The translations under genes and the position numbers were made by a program. The notes beneath the pieces were generated by a model that saw only the letters and a list, made by a program, of their open reading frames with translations, made no database searches and had not been told where the DNA came from. Source: Eubacteriaceae bacterium (lineage in GTDB: Bacteria > Bacillota > Clostridia > Peptostreptococcales > Anaerovoracaceae). From it: DNA of 64,000 nucleotides. Shown here one piece after another: positions 36,634 to 44,251 of this stretch (its first letter is position 1; each line of letters opens with the position of its first letter). The stretch spans positions 124,001 to 188,000 of the forward strand of contig CABIXY010000004.1 of NCBI GenBank assembly GCA_902362805.1, written 5' to 3'.

Positions 36634-37212
36634 ATGACAATAGGCGAGAAAATCAAGAAAATTCGCACCTTTCGTGGCATGACGCAAAAGGAGTTCGGCT
36701 TGGCTATCGGGCTGGAGGAGAAGGGTGCAGACAACCGTATTGCCCAATATGAAACCAACTATCGTATTCCCAAAAGGGATATGCTGGAGCAAATGGCGAC
36801 GGTGCTGCGTGTCAGCCCAATGAATTTTTACAGTGATGCCCCCGGCTGCGCCGAGGACATCATGCAAACCTTTTTCTGGCTGGATGAGGACAACCCCGGT
36901 GCTATTAACCTATTCCAGCTTGTGCGCAACCCCGGCAAGACAAATTCCTCTGATGATACCGCCGTGCGTTACAACGACAACGACGATTTCCCAGCCCATG
37001 CCCCTGTGGGGATGTACTTCAAGTATGGGCTGGTTGACCGGTTTATGAAGGAATGGCTGCTACGCAAAGAGGAGCTAAAGGCTGGCAGCATCACTCGCAG
37101 CGAATACTTCGAGTGGAAATTAGGCTTTCCGCAGACCTGTGATGATTGCGGCAAGCAAGAGCCGTCGGTGCAGTGGAGGGAGGTACGCCATGAGGATGTC
37201 CCCAGCGATTGA
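36634..37212 (+). CDS. HTH (cI/Xre-type) repressor of the remnant element
   Basis: A 192-residue regulator. Residues 3-65 form an Xre-type helix-turn-helix (IGEKIKKIRTFRGMTQKEFG...IAQYETNYRIPKRDML). The C-terminal part holds a CxxC (DDCGKQ is preceded by QTC), possibly a metal site. It is divergent from xis-int and likely controls excision of the former element. The ATG at 36634 follows AAAGGCGGTGG; an upstream frame to 36538 runs through the promoter and is not used. Codon use is more GC-rich than the larger element, supporting separate origin. Confidence 0.85.
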   Translation: MTIGEKIKKIRTFRGMTQKEFGLAIGLEEKGADNRIAQYETNYRIPKRDMLEQMATVLRVSPMNFYSDAPGCAEDIMQTFFWLDEDNPGAINLFQLVRNPGKTNSSDDTAVRYNDNDDFPAHAPVGMYFKYGLVDRFMKEWLLRKEELKAGSITRSEYFEWKLGFPQTCDDCGKQEPSVQWREVRHEDVPSD

Positions 37213-37600
37213 CACTGCATTCTTTGCTCCCTGTGGCATGAACTGCATGGTTTGCTACAAGCACTGTTACATGAAAAAGCCTTGCGCTGGGTGCTTGCCA
37301 GGTGATGAGGGCAAGCCGGAGCATTGCCGCAAGTGCAAAATTAAGGATTGTGTGCAGGAAAAGGGGCTTACATATTGCTATAAATGTGATGCTTTTCCCT
37401 GCAAGCTGATAAAAAACCTAGAGAAAAGCTATAACCAGCGGTACAGCGCAAGTCTGATGGAAAACAGCCTATTCGTAAAAGAGCATGGGCTAACCTCCTT
37501 CATGCAACAGCAGTTAGAGCGTTATACTTGTCCTAGCTGTGGCGGTGTGGTTTCGCTACATGATGCCGAATGCAGCGAGTGCCAAACCAAAACAAAGTAA
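37190..37600 (+). CDS. DUF3795-type cysteine-rich protein
   Basis: A 136-residue protein with 17 cysteines arranged as several CxxC-type groups (CGMNCMVCYKHC, CAGCLPG, CRKCKIKDC, CYKCDAFPC and CPSCGG...CSEC). It resembles DUF3795 proteins, function unknown, with probable metal binding. The start at 37190 has GGAGGGAGG upstream and overlaps the end of the repressor gene by 23 bp, so the two are co-translated. A strong terminator follows. Confidence 0.75.
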   Translation: MRMSPAIDTAFFAPCGMNCMVCYKHCYMKKPCAGCLPGDEGKPEHCRKCKIKDCVQEKGLTYCYKCDAFPCKLIKNLEKSYNQRYSASLMENSLFVKEHGLTSFMQQQLERYTCPSCGGVVSLHDAECSECQTKTK

Positions 37601-37602
37601 AA

Positions 37603-37661
37603 AAGAGCAAAAAAACGCCCTGCTGAATTTGTCGTTCAGCAGAGCGTTTTTTGCTCTTTTG
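37603..37661 (+). terminator. Intrinsic terminator after the DUF3795 gene
   Basis: AAAAAACGCCCTGCTGAA (37609-37626) pairs with TTCAGCAGAGCGTTTTTT (37635-37652) around an 8-base loop. A second T-run follows (GCTCTTTT). The flanking A and T tracts would let it work in both directions. Confidence 0.9.
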
Positions 37662-37774
37662 CTAATTATTCTGTGAGGTACTGGCGGATAGGAATAGTAT
37701 CAAACCAGTATCACAGGGGGAGAAAAGAGGGGGGGGAAACCCAGCATCCATGCGGGTTTGCGGCATCCGCTATT

Positions 37775-39067
37775 CTATTCCCACTCAATAGTTCCGCACG
37801 GTTTCGGTGTCATATCGTAACAAACTCTATTGACTCCTTCCACCTCTGCCAGGATACGGTCTGTAATCTTATGTAAGATCGGCCAGTCGATGTCCTCGAT
37901 GGTCGCAGTCATGGCATCTATAGTGTTAACCGCACGGATGATGACTGGATATTCGAAGCTTCTGGCATTGTTCTTCACTCCTACAGACTTGAAGTCCGGA
38001 ACGATGGTGAAATACTGCCATACCTTCTTGTCCAGTCCTGCCTGTGCAAACTCTTCACGAAGTATTGCATCGGATTCACGAACAGCTTCCAGCCTGTCCC
38101 GCGTGATCGCGCCCAGGCAGCGCACGCCCAGTCCAGGACCCGGGAACGGCTGACGGTAAACCATGTCATATGGCAGTCCCAGTTCCACGCCGCAGGCTCT
38201 CACTTCATCTTTGAACAACTGACGAAGCGGTTCAACAAGCTCAAACGCCAGATCTTCTGGAAGTCCACCGACATTATGATGTGATTTTACCACCTTTGCT
38301 GTCTTGGTTCCGCTCTCTACAATATCAGGATAGATGGTTCCCTGTGCCAGGAAGTCAATACCGGAAAGCTTGCGGGCTTCCTCTTCAAATACGCGGATGA
38401 ATTCTGCACCGATGATCTTGCGCTTTTGCTCTGGATCGTCAACATCAGCCAGTTTTCCGAGAAATCGATCCTGGCCGTCAACATAGACCAGGTTGGCATC
38501 CATCTGGTTTTTGAACACCTCAATGACGCTCTCTGACTCGCCCTTTCTCATGAGGCCGTGGTTGACGTGGACACAGACAAGCTGCTTGCCGATGGCTTTG
38601 ATCAAAAGCGCCGCTACCACAGAACTGTCTACGCCGCCGGACAACGCCAGTAAAACCTTGCGGTCGCCTACCTGCTCCTTGATCAATTCAATCTGATCAG
38701 CCACGAAATTCTTCATGTTCCAGTTGGTGTCAGCTTTGCAGGTGTCGAAAACAAATCCGCGAAGCTGCTCTTCTGTCGGCATCGATGCAAGCTTTGTCTC
38801 ACAGAGAGCTGGTCCATGGTCGATAGCCATGACAGGATATCCGGCATCATAAATTTCTGGCAGAACGTCGATGTCTTTGCCGTCCACATTGCGATGTTCA
38901 CCGCCGAACAAAATCACACCTTTTACATTAGGCAGCTTCACAAGCTCCTCTTTGGTGATGTCGTGAGGGTAAATCTCACTGTACACGCCCAGCGCGCGGA
39001 TTTCCCTTGCCAGCGCCGTATTTTCACTGCTACCTAAATCTAATATTACAATCATATCTTGTTTCAT
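37775..39067 (-). CDS. guaA: GMP synthase with degenerate glutaminase domain
   Basis: Makes GMP from XMP. The synthetase half is complete: PP-loop LSGGVDSSV near 142, AQGTIYPD, KSHHNVGGLP, and the dimer domain ending KPCGTIEWE. The N-terminal amidotransferase half is only about 115 residues instead of about 200. It keeps the first strands (VILDLGSSENTALAREI...GVILFGGEHRN). The nucleophile motif (normally GxCYGxQ) reads AIDHGPALCE, and the His/Glu part is missing, so the chain passes straight to the linker (FVFDTCKADTNW). Total 430 residues against about 510-525. The enzyme is probably ammonia-dependent, or works with a separate glutaminase. The ATG follows GAGGAGAGAGG. Confidence 0.9.
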   Translation of the reverse strand: MKQDMIVILDLGSSENTALAREIRALGVYSEIYPHDITKEELVKLPNVKGVILFGGEHRNVDGKDIDVLPEIYDAGYPVMAIDHGPALCETKLASMPTEEQLRGFVFDTCKADTNWNMKNFVADQIELIKEQVGDRKVLLALSGGVDSSVVAALLIKAIGKQLVCVHVNHGLMRKGESESVIEVFKNQMDANLVYVDGQDRFLGKLADVDDPEQKRKIIGAEFIRVFEEEARKLSGIDFLAQGTIYPDIVESGTKTAKVVKSHHNVGGLPEDLAFELVEPLRQLFKDEVRACGVELGLPYDMVYRQPFPGPGLGVRCLGAITRDRLEAVRESDAILREEFAQAGLDKKVWQYFTIVPDFKSVGVKNNARSFEYPVIIRAVNTIDAMTATIEDIDWPILHKITDRILAEVEGVNRVCYDMTPKPCGTIEWE

Positions 39068-39144
39068 AAGCCTCTCTCCTCTTGTTTAATCTGTTTCTAG
39101 TTTAGCACAAATTGGCTGTGAGCGGAACAAAAATTTAACCGCCT

Positions 39145-40068
39145 CTATACCACGGACATCTTCAAAGTGCCGATGCCTTCCACTTCCATGTCGATCTTGT
39201 CACCTGCATGGACAAAAGGCTGCCTGCCCATATATTCCAGCATGGCACCGCCGCCGATGGTTCCAGATCCCAGCACATCGCCCGGATAGATTTTGGTTTC
39301 TCTCGAAGAATAGGCAATCAGATCACAGTAAGTGTGGTAAATGGACTTGGTATTGTTCTCCCTAATCAACTCGCCGTTGCGATAGAGCTTTGTCGCCATA
39401 TCATATTTTGACGGATCATCAGGCAGCGCATACTTTTGCAGCTCGTCCATGGTAACGATGACCGGTCCCATGGAATTGGCGTAATCCTTGCCTTTTGCCG
39501 GCCCCAGCTGCATCTGCATCTCTTCCATCTGAATATCCCTCGCGCTCCAATCATTTAGAATCGTCATACCGAAGATATAGTCCGCAGCTTCTTCCTTCGG
39601 AACATTGATACCCTCTTTTCCGATTACGATGGCAATCTCGAACTCCATATCAAAGCGCTGCGAATGCGGATGCATTTTGATCGGCTCATCCGGGCCAAAG
39701 AAAACGTTGGTGTTAGAAAAGTAGAAAGCAGGCAGCCGTCTCCAAACCGCGAGCATGTTCTTCATGGTAGTATCGTCAAAACCAGCAGCTGCTCCGCTGT
39801 TGACGACGTGCTCTTCAAAGCTCATAAAATCTCTGAACGTCCTCGGTCTTGGAATCGGCGACAGGAACTTTGCTTCGTTGGCAGCACAGGTCGGCGTGCT
39901 CTGCTCCAGCTTTTCGCAAATGATGGTTTTACATGTTTCATATTTCTCGATAAATTCTATCATGTCATTTGGCAAAGTCTCGTCAATTCCCTGAAAACTG
40001 TAGAAGTTCCCATCTTTGATCAAACCTGCATAGACATTGTCCTGATATCGAATCGTTGCTAATTTCAT
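39145..40068 (-). CDS. Fumarylacetoacetate hydrolase family protein
   Basis: A 307-residue FAH-fold enzyme. The C-terminal catalytic domain (about 75-305) has the metal-binding acidic residues in DMEFEIAIVIGKEG and the aspartate in NDWSARDIQ, and the family end SGTIGGGAM. Members hydrolyse C-C bonds or decarboxylate beta-keto acids such as oxaloacetate; the substrate cannot be told here. It lies 77 bp upstream of guaA on the same strand, with no clear functional link. Confidence 0.85.
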   Translation of the reverse strand: MKLATIRYQDNVYAGLIKDGNFYSFQGIDETLPNDMIEFIEKYETCKTIICEKLEQSTPTCAANEAKFLSPIPRPRTFRDFMSFEEHVVNSGAAAGFDDTTMKNMLAVWRRLPAFYFSNTNVFFGPDEPIKMHPHSQRFDMEFEIAIVIGKEGINVPKEEAADYIFGMTILNDWSARDIQMEEMQMQLGPAKGKDYANSMGPVIVTMDELQKYALPDDPSKYDMATKLYRNGELIRENNTKSIYHTYCDLIAYSSRETKIYPGDVLGSGTIGGGAMLEYMGRQPFVHAGDKIDMEVEGIGTLKMSVV

Positions 40069-40228
40069 CGCTTTAGTCTCCTTTTTTATTTTCCTGTTTC
40101 TAGTTCATCTGTTTTATTTTAACACAATTTCGATTAGAGGGAAATAAGGTTCTATAATTCTTACCAATCCTATAATTAAACAAATCTAGGTGGCATATGA
40201 TGGCGTTATATCCCTCTTTTATCAGAAA

Positions 40229-40280
40229 AACCACATCCAAGGGCAAGGGTTCGCTTTGCTGCTTTTCTTAGATGTGGTTT
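40229..40280 (-). terminator. Intrinsic terminator of the 33-aa gene
   Basis: On the minus strand AACCACATCTAAG (40268-40280) pairs with CTTGGATGTGGTT (40229-40241 side), followed by TTTTCTG. The loop is long, about 27 bases. It fits the end of the small gene at 40323-40424. The rest of 40069-40228 holds no feature I can support. Confidence 0.7.
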
Positions 40281-40322
40281 ATTACATTATTCAATAAGAT
40301 TTTTTATTAAACTAACTTATTT

Positions 40323-40424
40323 CTAGCGTTTGATTTTATCAACTGAAACACCTGGGATTGTTATATTTCCGCCCATTGTGGACTGATATGTGATTGTTCC
40401 CGCTGACTTATTATTTTCGTCCAC
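40323..40424 (-). CDS. Possible small protein (33 aa, GTG start)
   Basis: A GTG at 40424 follows AAGGAGAGCGAA, and the frame runs 33 codons to TAG at 40323, then a terminator. The product starts MDENNKSAGTITYQ and is polar, with a small Gly/Thr/Val-rich centre (TMGGNITIPGVSV). There is no signal peptide or known family. Ribosome site and terminator together suggest a real small gene, perhaps a peptide or an eroded end of one. Confidence 0.4.
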   Translation of the reverse strand: MDENNKSAGTITYQSTMGGNITIPGVSVDKIKR

Positions 40425-40694
40425 TTCGCTCTCCTTATTTTTAAAATTATCGCATGTGTTATTCTTATAATTACTATATACCATTTAAATTTAATATTTA
40501 ATTATATAAAGACAAATAATAAACTTCTTTCTATTATATTTCAGAATTTTTATATAGAGATAACGTCCAAAGAAATTGTGGGGCAATCATGGGGCGATAA
40601 ATGGGGTAATCTTTGAGCGTACCACCCAATTTCTGAGCGTAAAACGCCTTTTCTGAGCGAACATGCAGTTGTACACATATGTGCATATAACAAA

Positions 40695-40720
40695 AGAATC
40701 GTTGAAATTTCAACGATTCT
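40695..40720. repeat. Perfect 26-bp palindrome
   Basis: Arms AGAATCGTTGAAA and TTTCAACGATTCT are adjacent and perfectly complementary. Short T/A tracts on both sides would allow a weak bidirectional terminator, and it could also be a protein site. It lies 12 bp before the partial tRNA copy. The 40425-40694 stretch holds nothing else I can support. Confidence 0.6.
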
Positions 40721-40732
40721 AATAGTTTTCTA

Positions 40733-40791
40733 TGGAGGCGACACCCAGATTTGAACTGGGGAATTAGGGTTTTCCAGACCACTGCCTTACC
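40733..40791 (-). pseudogene. Partial tRNA-Cys copy (3' two-thirds)
   Basis: On the minus strand this matches the tRNA-Cys gene from part of the D-arm to the CCA end (GGTAAGGCAGTGGTC, then the T-arm CCCCAGTTCAAATCTGGG and TGTCGCCTCCA). The anticodon loop is CTGGAAA instead of CTGCAAA and the 5' acceptor strand is missing. It is non-functional and looks like a duplicated attachment end or eroded copy. Confidence 0.75.
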
Positions 40792-40942
40792 TCCTGCTTG
40801 TCTTTTCCGCCCTATCCTGCGTTGCTGCTCTCTCCTCTGATGCTCGCGTACCTGCTGTACGTTCCGCTCCTCGTCCGTCGCGCGCCTTGGCTATGACGGA
40901 AAATCCTGCGCTGTCACGCACCCAAGCGGTAAGGCAGTGGTC
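40777..40942. repeat. 15-bp inverted repeat around a GC-rich structured segment
   Basis: GACCACTGCCTTACC (40777-40791) and GGTAAGGCAGTGGTC (40928-40942) are perfect inverted copies of a tRNA D-arm segment. They enclose 136 bp that are more GC-rich than their surroundings, with many short complementary pieces (CTTTTCCG/CGGAAAA) and a direct repeat ATCCTGCG near 40814 and 40903. No protein is recognised. It may be a dispersed palindromic element inserted at tRNA-like sequence. Confidence 0.5.
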
Positions 40943-40980
40943 GCCAGACGGTTACTCTCTGTTTAACTTGATTTTCACCT

Positions 40981-41019
40981 AAAAAAATTGCGAGACGCAA
41001 AATGCATCTCGCAATTTTT

Positions 41020-41020
<1 letters not shown>
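40981..41020 (-). terminator. Terminator of the tRNA operon
   Basis: AAATTGCGAGA and TCTCGCAATTTTTT pair perfectly around an 11-base loop directly after tRNA-Cys on the minus strand, ending in a long T-run. Confidence 0.9.
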
Positions 41021-41094
<74 letters not shown>

Positions 41095-41129
41095 ATATGT
41101 ATAGGACGCTAAAGCAGCATCCTATTTGT

Positions 41130-41204
41130 TGGCTAGGGTAGCAGGATTCGAACCTGCGCATGATGGAATCAGAATCCATTGCCTTACCGCTTGGCGATAC
41201 CCCA
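41130..41204 (-). tRNA. tRNA-Gln (CTG)
   Basis: Acceptor TGGGGTA/TACCCTA with the U1-A72 pair usual for glutamine, anticodon stem ATGGA/TCCAT with loop TTCTGAT (anticodon CTG), T-arm GCAGGTTCGAATCCTGC, encoded CCA. The CTG anticodon reads CAG codons, so a TTG tRNA must exist elsewhere. Confidence 0.92.
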
Positions 41205-41211
41205 ACGTTTA

Positions 41212-41288
41212 TGGGGTGGATAGTGGGATTCGAACCCACGTATACAGGAGCCACAACCCTGTGTCTTAACCACTTGACGATACCCACC
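41212..41288 (-). tRNA. tRNA-His (GTG)
   Basis: Acceptor GTGGGTA with the extra 5' G (position -1), anticodon loop TTGTGGC (GTG), T-arm GTGGGTTCGAATCCCAC, encoded CCA. Confidence 0.95.
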
Positions 41289-41430
41289 ATATTGTATGCG
41301 TAATCTACGCTTTTGTTGCTAAAATTTTGCAATTCATTGTCACATACATGTCGTGCTCAACATTTGCAATAAATATTTTAGCACACTTCTTTGCAGAATG
41401 CAAAGCATTCCTTGCAAATTTTTTAAAAAT

Positions 41431-41507
41431 TGGCGACCTGGAACGGGCTCGAACCGTCGACCTCCAGCGTGACAGGCTGGCATTCTAACCAACTGAACTA
41501 CCAGGCC
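41431..41507 (-). tRNA. tRNA-Asp (GTC)
   Basis: Acceptor GGCCTGG/CCAGGTC, anticodon loop CTGTCAC (GTC), T-arm GACGGTTCGAGCCCGTT, discriminator G, encoded CCA. About 140 bp separate it from tRNA-His, and that gap contains no feature I can support. Confidence 0.95.
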
Positions 41508-41532
41508 GCATCTTTGCTTCGATTTGAAACAA

Positions 41533-41608
41533 TGGTGGGCGTTATAGGGCTCGAACCTATGACCCTCTGCTTGTAAGGCAGATGCTCTCCCAGCTGAGCT
41601 AAACGCCC
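41533..41608 (-). tRNA. tRNA-Val (TAC)
   Basis: Acceptor GGGCGTT/AACGCCC, D-arm GCTCAGCTGGGAGAGC, anticodon loop CTTACAA (TAC), T-arm ATAGGTTCGAGCCCTAT, encoded CCA. Confidence 0.95.
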
Positions 41609-41616
41609 AAAAAAAA

Positions 41617-41693
41617 TGGTAGCGGCGAGTGGAGTCGAACCACCGACCTTCCGGGTATGAACCGGACGCTCTAGCCAACTAAGCTACACCGCC
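41617..41693 (-). tRNA. tRNA-Met (CAT), elongator type
   Basis: Acceptor GGCGGTG/CGCCGCT, anticodon loop TTCATAC (CAT), T-arm GGTGGTTCGACTCCACT, encoded CCA. The paired 1-72 position and sequence match elongator methionine rather than initiator. It is the first gene of the operon, 8 bp before tRNA-Val. Confidence 0.93.
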
Positions 41694-41724
41694 ACGCAAT
41701 TTGTTTCAAATCACTGCAAGAAAT

Positions 41725-41753
41725 ATATTACCAAATTATCCAGCGATTGTCAA
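41725..41753 (-). promoter_or_regulatory. Promoter of the tRNA operon
   Basis: On the minus strand TTGACA (41748-41753) and TAATAT (41725-41730) are spaced 17 bp and lie about 32 bp before tRNA-Met. Confidence 0.75.
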
Positions 41754-41826
41754 CAACTTTTTTCCAACTTTTTTAGAACATATTTTCAGATCATCCATAA
41801 TAGCGTAATCACTACTTTCCAGAATG

Positions 41827-42090
41827 TCAGATTTTATATAGTTCCCATCTGTACTGTCCGATTACATATTTTAACTGATAAAGCCTGCTTTCGTCAAGTA
41901 CTTTTGACTCACAAGTATAAATTAATGTGTCAATCCCTGCAAGCTTGCTTTCTTCAACGGTTACTATTTTGTCCACATATACCTCTATTTTATCCCCCGA
42001 ATCTTGAAAAAATTTAAATTTGTATGGTATCGGTTTTTTATTATCGCTAAATGTAGCAATAACGTCTATCGGTTTTGCCACAATCTTCAC
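41827..42090 (-). CDS. Small protein coupled to the Y-family polymerase gene
   Basis: An 87-residue, mainly beta-strand protein (KIVAKPIDVIATF, IEVYVDKIV, LIYTCESKV, YVIGQYRWELYKI) without membrane segments. Its start overlaps the polymerase stop codon by 4 bp, so it is translated with it and falls under the same SOS control. I recall similar short proteins beside dinB in clostridia but cannot name a family with certainty. Possibly a polymerase accessory factor. Confidence 0.7.
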   Translation of the reverse strand: MKIVAKPIDVIATFSDNKKPIPYKFKFFQDSGDKIEVYVDKIVTVEESKLAGIDTLIYTCESKVLDESRLYQLKYVIGQYRWELYKI

Positions 42091-43346
42091 TGCTTATATC
42101 CTCCCATCATAAGATAATTTCCATCATTGATTCCGCCTTCCAGAGGTTTCATATCAGTATTCGCAAAGGTCCCTCTGTAAATAGCAGTCTGCCCAAATCG
42201 CTCTCTGATTTCGTCTACCGTCTTATTCAAAGCTTCATCTTCTTCCATTTGCCGTACATCAAATAGGGACAGCTGGTATTCATCCTTTCTGGCAAATTCG
42301 GACAACCTGATCCCCAGCTGTCTTACCGGTTCCCCTTTCCAGCATTCCTCAAATAAGCTGCATGCGTACCTGTAGATTTTGGTCGTATCGTCTATAAAAA
42401 ACGGCAGCTGAATCTGGTGGGTGTATCGCACAAATCCATTAGTCTTTACGGCAATTCCAATCAGTGAAGCTTTGCACTGGTGGCGCCTGAGCCGTCCTGC
42501 GACCCTGTCCGTCAGTGACAAGAGATAATTCTCCGCCTCTCGTTTATCGGTCACATCGTATTTGATGGTCATGCTGTTGCTAAGTCCCTTTTGCAGCACC
42601 TGATCCCCCGGCGTCACTCGATCTTGATCAATGCCGTTGGCATATTCCCATATCAACTGTCCATGGCTTTTGAGCAGGCTTCGCAGCAGCACCGGTTCAC
42701 TGCGAGCCAAATCACCGACGGTGTGGATGTTAATTTTGCTCAGTTTCTTAACAGAGGCCCTGCCCACCATAAACAGTTCCCCTACGGCCAATGGCCACAG
42801 CTTTTCTTCCAATTCCTTTTGGTTGAGAATCGTATGCACCAGATCGGGTTTCTTCAGTTCACCCGCCATCTTCGCCAAAAGCTTGTTGCTGCCCACACCG
42901 ACATTCACCGTAAATCCCAATTCCCTTTTGATTCTCTCTTTGATTTCGAAAGCTGCCGCCTCTGGTCTGCCGAATCGTTTTTCGCAGTGGGCAAAATCCA
43001 CAAAGCACTCGTCTACACTGTATCTCTGTATCACAGGCGAGTATTCCAGCAAAATGTGATACATCGCCTCACTACAGGACAGATAGAGATCGTAATCCGG
43101 CGGAAATACCAGAAGCTGCGGGCACTTCTGCTTTGACTCGTACAGGCTTACCCCAGTGCTGATGCCATGTTTCTTGGCAGAAATGGACTTTGCTAAAATG
43201 ATGCCGTGCCGATCATCCGGATTGCCGGCAATGACTGCCGGCACCGTTCTAATGTCCAGGGGATAGCCTTTTTCTAACAAATCTACTGCTGTCCAGCTGA
43301 GATAGGCCGAATTGGCATCTACATGCATGATGGTCACACTGCTCAC
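42087..43346 (-). CDS. Y-family DNA polymerase (DinB/UmuC type)
   Basis: A 419-residue error-prone translesion polymerase. Catalytic residues are in MHVDANSAYLSW (first Asp, residue about 9) and YSVDECFVDF (Asp-Glu near 110). A helix-hairpin-helix thumb (VGRASVKKLSKINIHTVGDLA) and little-finger domain follow. An Asn-Ser-Ala sits where many relatives have a Phe before the steric-gate residue. The start is GTG at 43346 or 43337, or ATG at 43328; GAAGGAGAGAGGTGAG covers this area so the choice is uncertain. A LexA box lies just upstream, so it is likely DNA-damage induced. Confidence 0.88.
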   Translation of the reverse strand: MSSVTIMHVDANSAYLSWTAVDLLEKGYPLDIRTVPAVIAGNPDDRHGIILAKSISAKKHGISTGVSLYESKQKCPQLLVFPPDYDLYLSCSEAMYHILLEYSPVIQRYSVDECFVDFAHCEKRFGRPEAAAFEIKERIKRELGFTVNVGVGSNKLLAKMAGELKKPDLVHTILNQKELEEKLWPLAVGELFMVGRASVKKLSKINIHTVGDLARSEPVLLRSLLKSHGQLIWEYANGIDQDRVTPGDQVLQKGLSNSMTIKYDVTDKREAENYLLSLTDRVAGRLRRHQCKASLIGIAVKTNGFVRYTHQIQLPFFIDDTTKIYRYACSLFEECWKGEPVRQLGIRLSEFARKDEYQLSLFDVRQMEEDEALNKTVDEIRERFGQTAIYRGTFANTDMKPLEGGINDGNYLMMGGYKQ

Positions 43347-43365
43347 CTCTCTCCTTCGTCAACAA

Positions 43366-43377
43366 GAACATACGTTC
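43366..43377 (-). promoter_or_regulatory. LexA (SOS) box before the Y-family polymerase
   Basis: GAACATACGTTC matches the Gram-positive LexA/DinR consensus GAACNNNNGTTC exactly. It lies 20 bp before the polymerase start, within the expected promoter. Confidence 0.85.
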
Positions 43378-43476
43378 TCATTGATGTTAGTATAGCACCA
43401 GCACTGCTCTTTTTCAACTGGAAAAATTTACAGCGGTAAGAAAGAAAAAAGGCAGCAAGCGCAAAGACTTGTCTGC

Positions 43477-44181
43477 CTAATCCAATACTACAGGGATTTG
43501 ATCTTTTATTTCCAGAGTCTCCTCTGTCACATTACAATCGTAAGCCAGAATCACAACACCCACTTCTGCCGCCTGGCGCAATGCATCTCCAAAAGCTTTG
43601 TGCGTCCTGTCGTTGGGCTCAAATCGCTCAATTCCCATCATTTGAATGACAAATAGCACAAATCCTTTATATCCTTCTTTCACTGCCTTACAGAGTTCAT
43701 AGACGTGTTTGACGCCCCTCTCAGTCGGCGCATCAGGAAATCTGGCCACGCCATCTTCTTCCAACGTCACACCTTTTACCTCTAGCCAGCCTTTATTGCC
43801 GTTCTCATCTTCCACATAAAAATCAAACCGAGAATCACCAAAGGTCTTCTCCCGCTTCACCGTTGAAAGTTTCCCCATCCCCGGCAGAAGCAGCCTTCCT
43901 TGCAGAAGTGCCTCTTCACAAACCTTATTAGGCGCCTGGGAGTCCATGTTGACCAAAACCTCTCCCTTTTTAACCCCGATCAAGGAATAACGCATCTTGC
44001 GCGTGCCCATCCGACCATCAAAGTCTTCTAAGTAAACATCCGCGCCCGGAATCAGCAGTTCCCGGCATCTGCCAGTATTCTTGACGTGCGCGCGTTCCTT
44101 CTTCCCGTCGATCAAAACCTCTGCGATAAAACGATTGGGTCTAGCTATAAAATTGCCTTTACATATGTTTTCGTATTTCAT
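43477..44181 (-). CDS. sfsA: SfsA family DNA-binding/nuclease-like protein
   Basis: A 234-residue SfsA protein with the N-terminal OB-like part (FIARPNRFIAEVLIDGK, HVKNTGRCRELL) and the nuclease-like core (SRFDFYVED, GWLEVKGVTLE). The Asp/Glu/Lys set resembles PD-(D/E)xK nucleases. First described as a sugar-fermentation regulator; its true role is unclear. It is divergent from lgt, sharing a 70-bp promoter region. Confidence 0.92.
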   Translation of the reverse strand: MKYENICKGNFIARPNRFIAEVLIDGKKERAHVKNTGRCRELLIPGADVYLEDFDGRMGTRKMRYSLIGVKKGEVLVNMDSQAPNKVCEEALLQGRLLLPGMGKLSTVKREKTFGDSRFDFYVEDENGNKGWLEVKGVTLEEDGVARFPDAPTERGVKHVYELCKAVKEGYKGFVLFVIQMMGIERFEPNDRTHKAFGDALRQAAEVGVVILAYDCNVTEETLEIKDQIPVVLD

Positions 44182-44184
44182 GCA

Positions 44185-44213
44185 TTGTATTTTATCAGAT
44201 TTTATCCTATAAT
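44185..44213 (+). promoter_or_regulatory. Promoter of lgt-ychF
   Basis: TTGTAT (44185-44190), 17-bp spacer, TATAAT (44208-44213), about 40 bp before lgt. The region also overlaps the sfsA start codon side. Confidence 0.7.
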
Positions 44214-44251
44214 AAAAGAGATTTTAATTACAAATGTAAAGGGGAGATTTT

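Noticed and set aside
37775..37830. An attB-type direct repeat of the guaA 3' end, as guaA is a known integration site for genomic islands
   Set aside because: No second copy of the ATTGAGTGGGAATAG end was seen in the window; the other copy, if any, may lie outside.
40534..40782. An 82-codon minus-strand frame over the palindrome and tRNA copy
   Set aside because: It runs through the tRNA-like segment and the palindrome and has no ribosome site or known family.
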